A stretch of DNA of 64,000 bases from Archangiaceae bacterium (lineage in GTDB: Bacteria > Myxococcota > Myxococcia > Myxococcales > Myxococcaceae): positions 124,001 to 188,000 of the forward strand of contig JADJNS010000001.1 of assembly GCA_016714225.1 (NCBI GenBank). Direction: 5' to 3'. The notes under the pieces are model-generated. The model was not told where the DNA came from. It saw nothing but the letters and a program-made list of their open reading frames with translations, and made no database searches. This document shows, piece by piece, positions 27,663 to 35,473 of this stretch. A program made the position numbers and the translations under genes. Each line of letters opens with the position of its first letter. Position 1 is the stretch's first letter.

Positions 27663-29426
27663 TCAGAGCACGTCGTGCCAGGGCGGCGAGGCGGCGAACG
27701 CGGCGTGAATCAGCCCGACGTGCGAGTACGCCTGGGGGAAGTTGCCCCACATGCGCTTGCTCTTGGGGTCGATGTCTTCGGCGATGAGCCCGAGCGGCGA
27801 CTGCGGCCGCGCGCGCTCGAGCACCGCCCGCGCCTCGTCCATCTTGCCCACCCGCGCCAGCGCCTCGACCAGCCAGTAGGTGCACAGCGTGAACGCCACG
27901 GTGGGGAAGCCGAAGCCGTCGTCCATGCGATAGCGGTAGAGCCAGCCGTCGTTCTCGAGCTCGGCGCGCACCGCGTCGATGGTGCTGGCCAGCCGCGGGT
28001 CGTCGTTGGGCAGAAAGCGCATCGTCACCAGCTGCAGCACCGCGGCGTCGAGCACGTCGCCGCCGTGGGTGGCGGCGAAGCTCTTCTTCGCGGGGTTCCA
28101 CGTCTCGCTCAGAATCTTGCCGCGCAGCTCGCTGGCCGCCGACGCCAGCTGCGCCGCCGAGTGCGCGCCGCGCTGCTCGGCCAGCTTCGCCACCCGGTCG
28201 GCGCCCGCCCAGCACATCACGCTCGAGAAGGTGTGCACCTGCGAGGCCGAGCGCAGCTCCCAGATGCCGGCGTCGATGGTGCCCGCCACCTTGAGCGCGC
28301 GGGCCGCCAGCCGCTCGAGCAGCCGCCAGCTCGCCGCCGAGCGCTCTTGCACGAAGCGCTCGTCGAGGAAGATGGGGGTGAGCGCCAGCACCATCTCTCC
28401 GAACACGTCGTGCTGAATGTGGTTCACCGCGTCGTTGCCGACCCGCACCGGGCCCAGGCCCTCGTAGCCGGCCCAGTGGTCCATGATGACCTCGGGCGTC
28501 TTGTCGCTGCCGTCGACCCGGTAGAGCGGCTTGAGCGCCAGCTCCTGCTCGCGCTCGGCGACGGTGAGCAGGTAGTCGATGAACTTCTCGCGCTCTTCGA
28601 AGTGCCCCAGCAGGCGAAACGCGTCGAGCGTGTAGAACGAGTCGCGCAGCCAGCAATACCGATAGTCCCAGTTGCGGCCCGAGGCGTCGTGGCTCTCGGG
28701 TATCGAGGTGGTGGGCGCGGCGATGATGGCGCCGGTGTCTTCGAAGCAGCACAGCTTGAGCGCCAGCGCCGAGCGAATCACCTCGCGCTGGTAGCTGGGC
28801 GGAATGTTGCATTGCTTCACCCATACCCTCCAGTGGCGGGTGGTGGCGTCGAGGAACCGGTCGGCCAGCGGAGCCAGCGCCTCTTCGATGGGCTCGCCCC
28901 AGGTCAGCGCCATCACCTTGCGGCCAGTGAGCGCGAACGGCTCTCCGTCGACGAACGACAGCGACACGTCGGTGGTGAGCCGCAGCCGCGCGCCGTAGCC
29001 GTGGTACGAGATGTGGTTGCTGCCGGCGGTGCGCTCGGGGCGGTCTTTCGACCAGCCCAGCACCGGCGAGCACGAGACCCGCACCAGCGGAGTGCCCTGC
29101 AGCGGCTCGATGATCCGAAACAGCGCGGTGGGCCGAAAGTTGCGCGAGTACTGCGAGAAGCGGGGCGCGAAGTCGATCACCCGGAACTGGCCGTCGGGGG
29201 CGGTGAACACCGTCTCCAGCACGTTGGTGTTCTCGAGGTAGCGCTGCACGCCTTCGCCGCCGCGCGCCGGCGCCACCTCGAAGGTGCCGCCCTTCGGGTC
29301 GAGCAGCCGGCCGAACACCGGCTCGGAGTCGAAGCGGGGGAAGCAGAGCCACTCGACTCCGCCGCTGCGAGAGATGAGGGCGTTGAACTGACAGTTGCCG
29401 ACGAGACCGAGGTCTTCCAGGCGCAT
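27663..29426 (-). CDS. GH15 glucoamylase or trehalase
   Basis: The 587-residue protein has the GH15 plan. An N-terminal beta-sandwich (EDLGLVGNCQFNALISRSGG, WLCFPRFDSEPVFG) is followed by an (alpha/alpha)6 barrel with RNWDYRYCWLRDSFYTLDAF, a catalytic Glu in GTIDAGIWELR, and the C-terminal MWGNFPQAYSHVGLIHAA. GH15 members release glucose from alpha-1,4 glucans, and some bacterial ones cleave trehalose. Both are plausible near the trehalose genes, and the sequence does not decide between them. No signal peptide is seen, so it acts in the cytoplasm. ATG 29426 faces the divergent gene at 29491. Confidence 0.9.
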   Translation of the reverse strand: MRLEDLGLVGNCQFNALISRSGGVEWLCFPRFDSEPVFGRLLDPKGGTFEVAPARGGEGVQRYLENTNVLETVFTAPDGQFRVIDFAPRFSQYSRNFRPTALFRIIEPLQGTPLVRVSCSPVLGWSKDRPERTAGSNHISYHGYGARLRLTTDVSLSFVDGEPFALTGRKVMALTWGEPIEEALAPLADRFLDATTRHWRVWVKQCNIPPSYQREVIRSALALKLCCFEDTGAIIAAPTTSIPESHDASGRNWDYRYCWLRDSFYTLDAFRLLGHFEEREKFIDYLLTVAEREQELALKPLYRVDGSDKTPEVIMDHWAGYEGLGPVRVGNDAVNHIQHDVFGEMVLALTPIFLDERFVQERSAASWRLLERLAARALKVAGTIDAGIWELRSASQVHTFSSVMCWAGADRVAKLAEQRGAHSAAQLASAASELRGKILSETWNPAKKSFAATHGGDVLDAAVLQLVTMRFLPNDDPRLASTIDAVRAELENDGWLYRYRMDDGFGFPTVAFTLCTYWLVEALARVGKMDEARAVLERARPQSPLGLIAEDIDPKSKRMWGNFPQAYSHVGLIHAAFAASPPWHDVL

Positions 29427-29490
29427 TTAAGGAATTTATAGTGCCGGGCCCGGCGAAATGCGGGGCTACCGGTGCGCTACACTCGAGCGC

Positions 29491-30999
29491 GTGGCGTCGC
29501 CCGAGAAAAAACACCTGCGCGACGACGACGACACCACCGCTTCGAACGGCAAGCCGCTGCGCGAAGAGGGCGGCGAGGCCACCAACCCCCTCGCCAGCCC
29601 GCTCGCTGCCTCGGTGCTGGGCGAGTCGACACTGGCGCCCGAGCCGTCGACGGTGCTCAGCGTACCGGGCAACCCGCCCGGCGAGGTGCCGCCCGCGTGG
29701 GCCGATGCGCCCGAGCCCCCCACGGTGATGATTCCGCCCGCGCCGGCCGGCCGCAGCCAGGAGAGCGGAGACACCACCCGCCCCCTGATGCCGCGGCCGA
29801 GCATCTCGGCGCGAGCGCCCCCCCACGTGCCGGTGGGCGACGACGCCGACTCCACCGGGCCGACGGTCAACGTGGTGCCCGACTCGTCGCGGCAGACCTC
29901 GCCCGACCGGCCGCCCCGCGCCGCGACGGTGCGCACCGACCGCGACCCCACCCTGGGCCCCTGGGGCGGCACCACCCCCACGCCGGTTCACGTCGACCTG
30001 CCCACCGCGGCGCAGCGCACGCCGCGGCTCTCGGCGCCCCGGCCGCCTCCCTCGCTGGAGGGCGTGATTTCTCGCCGCGAGCTGCCGACCGCTCCGCACG
30101 CGGTGACGAGGGTCGAGCCCCAGCGGCCCTCGCACCCCGTGGCGCCGCTCTCGGTGCTCGCCGGCGGGCCCCAGGCGCAAGAGCTCACCAACGCCGGGCG
30201 GGCCCCCGACGCCACGCTCGGCGACGTCGAGCTGTTCACCCCCGACGTCGACGAGCAGACCCGGGTGATTCCCACCACGGCCCCACCCCGCCGGCGCTCG
30301 CGCGCCCGCGACGGGGCGCTGCTGGGGCTGGGCGCGATGCTGGTCTGCGCCGGGCTGTGGCTCTCGCGCAGCAGCGAGCACCCTCAAGAGGGTCTGGGCC
30401 CCCTGCCGCCCGAGCGGCTCGAGGCGCCGGGCGGGTACGAGCCGTCGCCCCCGGTGGCGCCGAAGCCGAAGGCCGCCGAGGCGCCGGCTCCCGAGCGGCC
30501 GGCGCCGGCCAGCACGGGCTCGAGCCCCACGCCTGCGGTGCGCGAGGCGAGTCGAGGCTCGGCCGGCAGCGGGTCGGCGACGCCGTCGGCGTCGGGCGGC
30601 GCCGCGCTCGCGCCCACCCACCTTCCGCTGCCGCGCTGCTCGGTGAACGTGGCCTCGTCGCTCGAGACCCGGGCCAGCTGGGTGGTCGAGAGCAAGCGCA
30701 AGCTGCTGCGCCTGCGCGTGTCGCCCAAGCGCGAGGCCATCACCCGGGCCAACCTGTTCGTGGCGCTGGCCGACCGCGCCGAGAACGCCGAGCTGGTTCG
30801 CACCGAGAACGCCGCGGTGTACTTCGACGCGCTGCTCGACCCGGCCCCGAACGCGAGCCAGGTGAAGGTGATGCTGGGCTGCGAGTGCGGCCTGGCGCAG
30901 GCCGCGGTGGTGGCCAGCGTCGACATCAAATCGCTGGCCGTCGACGTGAAGCCGACCAAGCTCGCGCCGCCCGAGTCGCTGTCGAAGCGCCGCCGCTAG
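29491..30999 (+). CDS. Proline-rich single-pass membrane protein
   Basis: The 502-residue product starts at GTG 29491 (VASPEKKHLRDDDD). About 265 residues of Pro/Thr/Ala-rich, probably disordered sequence precede one transmembrane segment (GALLGLGAMLVCAGLWL, about residues 272-290). A second Pro/Ala-rich linker leads to a folded C-terminal domain of about 120 residues (LPRCSVNVASSLETRASWVV to the end) with three Cys. The layout resembles myxobacterial proteins joining a long cytoplasmic tail to a periplasmic domain, sometimes kinase-linked. No enzyme motif is found. It is divergent from the GH15 gene. Confidence 0.65.
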   Translation: MASPEKKHLRDDDDTTASNGKPLREEGGEATNPLASPLAASVLGESTLAPEPSTVLSVPGNPPGEVPPAWADAPEPPTVMIPPAPAGRSQESGDTTRPLMPRPSISARAPPHVPVGDDADSTGPTVNVVPDSSRQTSPDRPPRAATVRTDRDPTLGPWGGTTPTPVHVDLPTAAQRTPRLSAPRPPPSLEGVISRRELPTAPHAVTRVEPQRPSHPVAPLSVLAGGPQAQELTNAGRAPDATLGDVELFTPDVDEQTRVIPTTAPPRRRSRARDGALLGLGAMLVCAGLWLSRSSEHPQEGLGPLPPERLEAPGGYEPSPPVAPKPKAAEAPAPERPAPASTGSSPTPAVREASRGSAGSGSATPSASGGAALAPTHLPLPRCSVNVASSLETRASWVVESKRKLLRLRVSPKREAITRANLFVALADRAENAELVRTENAAVYFDALLDPAPNASQVKVMLGCECGLAQAAVVASVDIKSLAVDVKPTKLAPPESLSKRRR

Positions 31000-31013
31000 A
31001 TGCCAGCTCGGGC

Positions 31014-31721
31014 TCAGGGAACCTGCGAGCGGCTCGGCAGCAGCCGGCGCAGCCACAGCACCACGGCCATCAACACCAGCACCGGCACCAGGTGCGCGAC
31101 CACCTGATGGGTGAGGGTGCCGTTCGGGCAGTGCAGGTGAATCGCCAGCACGCCGGCGCTCATGGTCGCCACCGCGGCGGTCAGCGCGCGCGAGGCATCG
31201 AACGCGAAGCTGGTCAGCACCAGCAGCGCCAGGAGCAGCGGCGGCAGGGCGATGCCCCACTCGAGCAGCGCGCAGCCCAGCGAGCCGACCCCGGCGGGGC
31301 CCACACCGCTGATGGCCGCCAGGGTGAACCCGAAGCACAGGCCCAGGCCCGAGAGCACCAGCACCCGGCCCTTGCGCCCACCGGGCATCACCGCGAACAG
31401 GCACCCGGCCAGCATGGTGGCGGCCCAGCCGGCGGCGCTCAGCTGCCGCAAGAACATCGAGGCGTGCTGCGGGGTCTTGGGGGGCAACAGCTGCATCGCC
31501 ACGCCCACCGCCACCGCGCTCACTGCGAGTACGCCCATCGACCCCGCCCACCACGGGCGCGCTCTGGGGCTGAGCTCGAGCTCGGCCAGCGCCGCGGCCT
31601 TGAGCTTGAGCAGGTCGTTCGCCGGCGCGGGAGACCCGAGCGTCTGGTGCACCGCGCGGCACTCGGCGCACGTCTCGAGGTGCGCGGCGTCGACGGGCTC
31701 GAAGAGTCGTTCGCAGCTCAT
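31014..31721 (-). CDS. NrsF/DUF1109-type multi-pass anti-sigma factor
   Basis: The 235-residue protein begins with a short zinc-finger-like segment (SCERLFEPVDAAHLETCAEC, with H-x3-C-x2-C). It is followed by six hydrophobic helices between about 55 and 230. The C-terminal HLHCPNGTLTHQVVAHLVPV segment matches the conserved Cys-Pro region of NrsF-like (DUF1109) regulators. These proteins hold an ECF sigma factor at the inner membrane. ATG 31721 overlaps the sigma stop (ATGA), so the pair is coupled. A CarR-like role, in which anti-sigma loss releases the sigma factor, is plausible by family. Confidence 0.8.
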   Translation of the reverse strand: MSCERLFEPVDAAHLETCAECRAVHQTLGSPAPANDLLKLKAAALAELELSPRARPWWAGSMGVLAVSAVAVGVAMQLLPPKTPQHASMFLRQLSAAGWAATMLAGCLFAVMPGGRKGRVLVLSGLGLCFGFTLAAISGVGPAGVGSLGCALLEWGIALPPLLLALLVLTSFAFDASRALTAAVATMSAGVLAIHLHCPNGTLTHQVVAHLVPVLVLMAVVLWLRRLLPSRSQVP

Positions 31722-32260
31722 GAGCCACTCCACACGCCGCGCAGAATCTCGCGCAGCCTCTCGTACCCACGGTGGGCCCGCACCTTCACCGCGCCCTCGC
31801 TCACGCCCTGGGCCAGGGCAATCTCGGCGAACGACATGCCCTCGAAGCGGTGCATCAGAATCGCTGTACGCTGCTGCTCCGGCAGCTGCACCAGGGCCTC
31901 GCGCACCGTCCGTTCGAGCCCCGCGTCTCTCACCTTGGGCTCGACCACCTCGCCGCTGGTCGGCTCGGCCGTCAGCTCTTCTCCGCGCCTGCGGCGATGC
32001 AGGTCGCGGGCGGCGTTGGTAGCGATTGCGTAGAGCCATGGCTTGAAGGCGGCACCTCTCATGAATCGGCCCCGGCCTTTGACCACCGAGAGAAACGTCG
32101 TCTGGGTGAGGTCATCGGCCGAAGCTCCACTGCCCGTCAGTCGGTGCAGATAGGCCCGCACCTGCGCGGCGTGCCGCGCGAACAACACATCGAAGGCCTT
32201 CGCGTCTCCGTCGCAGAACCGGAGCATCAGGGCCTCGTCGCTGGGGTCGTCTGAGCCCAA
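31718..32260 (-). CDS. ECF-type RNA polymerase sigma-70 factor
   Basis: The 180-residue protein has a complete ECF layout. Region 2 (about 8-80) includes SDEALMLRFCDGDAKAFDVL, DDLTQTTFLSVVKGRGRF and FKPWLYAIATNAARDLHRRR. Region 4 (about 115-170) has LPEQQRTAILMHRFEGMSFA and VSEGAVKVRAHRGYERL. TTG 32260 is used because the conserved N-terminus begins with SDEALM; ATG 32227 would cut it. The stop overlaps the anti-sigma ATG. The gene is divergent from the Msr fusion with 142 bp between, so a stress-induced regulon including Msr is possible but unproven. Confidence 0.92.
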   Translation of the reverse strand: MGSDDPSDEALMLRFCDGDAKAFDVLFARHAAQVRAYLHRLTGSGASADDLTQTTFLSVVKGRGRFMRGAAFKPWLYAIATNAARDLHRRRRGEELTAEPTSGEVVEPKVRDAGLERTVREALVQLPEQQRTAILMHRFEGMSFAEIALAQGVSEGAVKVRAHRGYERLREILRGVWSGS

Positions 32261-32402
32261 GTGGCGCGGCTTCTAACTCAGCCGCCTGCCCGTCACGCTC
32301 ATTTCTGTTCCGGTATCCTTTCGAACGCGGGTCAGTGTGGATACGAACACCCGGTTGGCTGGTTACCGTTACTGGAAATGACCCGTGGCCGTACTTACAG
32401 GC

Positions 32403-33443
32403 ATGCGAATCTCGACCCTCTTGTTCCTCATTCCCGCGCTGGCGGGAGCCGCGGAGCCCACCATGAGCTACACCAAGCCACCTGCTGATCAGCTGAAGAA
32501 GAAGCTCACCCCCGAGCAGTTTCACGTCACCCAGGAGTGCGGCACCGAGCGGCCGTTCACCGGCGCGCTGTGGAACAACCACGAGCCCGGCATCTACGTC
32601 GACGTGGTGACCGGCGAGCCGCTCTTCTCGAGCATCGACAAGTTCGACTCGGGCAGCGGGTGGCCGAGCTTCGTCAAGCCCATCGAGAAAGAGCACGTCA
32701 CCGAGAAGCACGACAGCAGCCACGGCATGGAGCGTGTCGAGGTGCGCAGCAAGAGCGGCGACTCGCACCTCGGCCACCTCTTCGACGACGGCCCGCGCGA
32801 CCGCGGCGGCATGCGCTACTGCATCAACTCGGCGTCGCTGCGCTTCGTGCCGGTCGAGAAGCTCGAGGCCGAGGGCTACGGCCCGTACCTCAAGCTCTTC
32901 GGCAAGGCCCCCGCCGCCGGCCCGACGTCGGACAAGCAGAGCCAGAAGCAGGCCAAGACCGAGGTGGCGCTGCTCGCCGGCGGCTGCTTCTGGGGCATGG
33001 AAGACCTCATTCGCAAGATTCCCGGCGTGCTCGAGACCGAGGCCGGCTACACCGGCGGCTGGCTGAAGAACCCGCACTACGAAGACACCCACGACTCGAA
33101 GTCGGGTCACGCCGAGTCGGTGCGCGTGGTGTTCGACCCCAGCAAGCTCTCGTACGCCGACCTGCTCGAGAAGTGGTTCTTCAAGATGCACGACCCGACC
33201 ACGCTCAACCGCCAGGGCAACGACACCGGCTCGCAGTACCGCTCGGCGATTTTCTACACCTCGGACGAGCAGAAGAAGGTCGCCGAAGAGGTGAAGGCGC
33301 GCGTCGACAAGTCGGGCAAGTGGAAGAAGCCCATCGTCACCGAGATTGCCGCGGCCTCGCAGTGGTGGCCCGCCGAGGACTACCACCAGGATTATCTGCA
33401 GCGGAACCCGGGCGGGTACACCTGTCACTACCTGCGCGACTGA
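32403..33443 (+). CDS. Secreted bifunctional methionine sulfoxide reductase, MsrB-MsrA order
   Basis: The 346-residue protein has a signal peptide (RISTLLFLIPALAGAAE). An MsrB domain (about 28-165) has WPSFVKPI, SHLGHLFDDGP and the catalytic Cys140 in MRYCINSAS. A linker of about 15 residues leads to an MsrA domain (about 188-340) with the catalytic Cys195 in GGCFWGMEDL and GHAESVRVVFDP. The zinc-binding CxxC pairs of many MsrB proteins are absent. It reduces methionine-S and -R oxides in envelope proteins, with electrons from a thiol donor. Upstream ATG and GTG codons would spoil the signal. Confidence 0.93.
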   Translation: MRISTLLFLIPALAGAAEPTMSYTKPPADQLKKKLTPEQFHVTQECGTERPFTGALWNNHEPGIYVDVVTGEPLFSSIDKFDSGSGWPSFVKPIEKEHVTEKHDSSHGMERVEVRSKSGDSHLGHLFDDGPRDRGGMRYCINSASLRFVPVEKLEAEGYGPYLKLFGKAPAAGPTSDKQSQKQAKTEVALLAGGCFWGMEDLIRKIPGVLETEAGYTGGWLKNPHYEDTHDSKSGHAESVRVVFDPSKLSYADLLEKWFFKMHDPTTLNRQGNDTGSQYRSAIFYTSDEQKKVAEEVKARVDKSGKWKKPIVTEIAAASQWWPAEDYHQDYLQRNPGGYTCHYLRD

Positions 33444-33459
33444 GGCTGATCAGCGGGCG

Positions 33460-33511
33460 TCACCGCGCGGTTCGACCCCGAGTGAGCGCGGGGGGTTCGG
33501 CGGCGCGGTGA
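33460..33511 (+). terminator. Possible hairpin terminator after the Msr fusion gene
   Basis: TCACCGCGC (33460-33468) pairs perfectly with GCGCGGTGA (33503-33511). A CCCC/GGGG pairing inside the loop strengthens it. No T-run follows, so it may be a factor-dependent or weak terminator. Confidence 0.4.
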
Positions 33512-33597
33512 GGCCCTTCAGCCTCGCTGTGCACTGCCGTTACCAGGGGGTGTCGTGCGCGCCGAGGGGCTTTCGTGTACTTCTCGTCGACTGACCC

Positions 33598-34749
33598 ATG
33601 CGGGTGTTTGCGCTCACCATCGTGTTGTTCTCCTCTGCAGCGGCGCACGCAGCCGTCGAGGTCTTGAACCGTCGCCTCGACGACGGGCAGACCATCATCG
33701 GCGCGCTCACCGACGCGAGGGTCGAGCCGCAGAGCGCGATGCGGCTCATCGACGCGCTCGACGACGTGTTCGACGTGCGCCAGGCCAAGCCCGGCCACCA
33801 GCTGCGCATCGTGCGCGTCGACGGCTTCGTCGAGAACCTCGACTACCGCGCCGGCCCGCTCGACGAGTACCAGGTGCGGCGCGACGGCTGGCGCTACGTG
33901 GCGGCCCGGCGCGCGGTGGCGTTCGAGCGCAAGGTGGCGCGCTTCGAGTTCGACGTCGAGACCTCGCTCTACGAGGCGGCGATGTCGACGGGCCGCGACC
34001 CGATGATTGCCATGGCCCTCGCCGACGCCTTCGGCTGGGAGATGGACCTCACCCGCAACGCCAAGCTGGGCGACCGCGCCAAGGTGCTGGTCGAGACGCT
34101 GGTGCACCACGGGCGGGTGGTGCGCTACGGCGACGTGCTCGCGGCCAGCTACGCCCCGGTGCGCGGCGCCCCGATGGAAATCTTCCGCTACCAGCTGCCC
34201 GGCGGAGAGCGCGCCTGGTTCTTCTCCGACGGCACCTCGGCGCAGCGCACCTTCTTGAAGAACCCGGTGGGCTGGGCGCCCATCAGCTCGACCTTCGGCT
34301 GGCGCATGCACCCCATCTACAACGAGATGCGCTTTCACGACGGCGTCGACTACGGCATGCCGGTGGGCACTCCGGTGCACGTGGTGGCCAGCGGGCTGGT
34401 CACCTTCGCGGGGTGGACGCCGGGCGGCGGCAACATGGTGTGCGTGATGCACGAGGGCGACTACGAGACCTGCTACCTGCACCTGTCGAAGCTCGCGCAG
34501 GGCGTGCAGGCCGACGCGCTGGTGTACCGCAAAGAGGTCATCGCCTGGTCGGGCAACACCGGCGCCACCACCCGACCGCACCTGCACTTCAACCTGAAGC
34601 ACAACGGCTTCTACGTCGACCCGCTGCGCCAGAAGTTCCCCCGCACCGAGTCGCTGCCGCCCGAGCTGTACGCCGACTTCTCGAAAGAGACGGCCGCGTA
34701 CCTGGCCCAGCTGCACGATGACGCCGTACCGGTGATGGCGCCGCGATGA
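33598..34749 (+). CDS. Secreted M23 (LytM-type) peptidoglycan endopeptidase
   Basis: The 383-residue protein has a Sec signal (RVFALTIVLFSSAAAHA). It then has two or three non-catalytic domains (about 20-235) that resemble the N-terminal inhibitory and LysM-like parts of ShyA/Csd3-type endopeptidases. The M23 domain (about 237-345) holds the zinc set H247, D251 (MRFHDGVDYGM) and H328/H330 (RPHLHFNLK), with FGWRMHPIY before it. It cleaves peptide cross-links in the cell wall during growth. The next gene's ATG overlaps its stop, so a partner product is likely. Confidence 0.92.
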   Translation: MRVFALTIVLFSSAAAHAAVEVLNRRLDDGQTIIGALTDARVEPQSAMRLIDALDDVFDVRQAKPGHQLRIVRVDGFVENLDYRAGPLDEYQVRRDGWRYVAARRAVAFERKVARFEFDVETSLYEAAMSTGRDPMIAMALADAFGWEMDLTRNAKLGDRAKVLVETLVHHGRVVRYGDVLAASYAPVRGAPMEIFRYQLPGGERAWFFSDGTSAQRTFLKNPVGWAPISSTFGWRMHPIYNEMRFHDGVDYGMPVGTPVHVVASGLVTFAGWTPGGGNMVCVMHEGDYETCYLHLSKLAQGVQADALVYRKEVIAWSGNTGATTRPHLHFNLKHNGFYVDPLRQKFPRTESLPPELYADFSKETAAYLAQLHDDAVPVMAPR

Positions 34750-35393
34750 TGCTGTCGCTGCTGGTGCTCGCGCAGCTGCAGCTGCCCGACGTGCTGCGCG
34801 CGCTCGGAGACGACGCCGAGCGCCGCGAGGCGGCCGGGCCGTGCAGCTACCACGAGAGCACCACCGTCGAAGAGCTGGCGGACGACGGCAGCGTGAAGGG
34901 CTCCGAGCAGCGCGAGTACGACGCGGTGATGGCCGCGGGAGAGGTGACGAAGCGCGAGCGGCTGTCGGTGAAGGCCACCGGCGCGCCGCTCGCCGACCTG
35001 CTCAGCGAGCCCAAGAACGCCAAAGGCCGCAAGCCGGCGCGCAGCCCGTTCGTCTCGGCGCTGCGGCCACAGTTCAAGTTCGCGCTGGAAGACGGCCCAT
35101 CGCCTGAGCTGGTGAAGGTCACCCTCGAGCCGCTGAAGCCCGACCCCGAGCGCCCGCGCGGCGAGGCCTGGGTGCGGCGCGCCGACCTGAAGCTGGTCGA
35201 GCTGAGGCTCACCCCATCGAAGACGCCGATGCTGCTCGACTCGATGGCGCTGCGCTTCGTGTTCGACGACACCGGGTGCGGTCGCGCCGCGACGCTGATC
35301 GAGACCCAGGGCGCCGGGGCGGCGCCGCTGCTCGACACGAAGTTCCGCTCCCGCACCGTGCTGAGCAAGCACGCCAAGGCGAAGGCGCCGTAG
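34746..35393 (+). CDS. Conserved-looking secreted or membrane-anchored protein of unknown function
   Basis: The 215-residue product begins MLSLLVLAQLQLPDVLRALG, a short hydrophobic leader that may be a weak signal peptide. The rest alternates charged helices (EELADDGSVKGSEQREYDAV) and strands (WVRRADLKLVELRLTPSK, LDSMALRFVFDDTG), somewhat like LolA/LppX-type folds. It is coupled to the M23 peptidase by ATGA overlap, so it may be its accessory or regulator. No family is recognised. Confidence 0.6.
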   Translation: MMLSLLVLAQLQLPDVLRALGDDAERREAAGPCSYHESTTVEELADDGSVKGSEQREYDAVMAAGEVTKRERLSVKATGAPLADLLSEPKNAKGRKPARSPFVSALRPQFKFALEDGPSPELVKVTLEPLKPDPERPRGEAWVRRADLKLVELRLTPSKTPMLLDSMALRFVFDDTGCGRAATLIETQGAGAAPLLDTKFRSRTVLSKHAKAKAP

Positions 35394-35473
35394 GCGCGCC
35401 ACCGCCGCGTTTCCACTCGGCAACACACCGCGCCCCACCTGCCTCGCCGTTAGTCGTTCAAGCAGGGAAACCC

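Noticed and set aside
27451..31770. A 1439-codon minus-strand open frame
   Set aside because: It runs opposite to or out of frame with clear genes (GH15, proline-rich protein, carboxylesterase). Its product is Arg/Ala/Gly noise, typical of shadow frames in GC-rich DNA.
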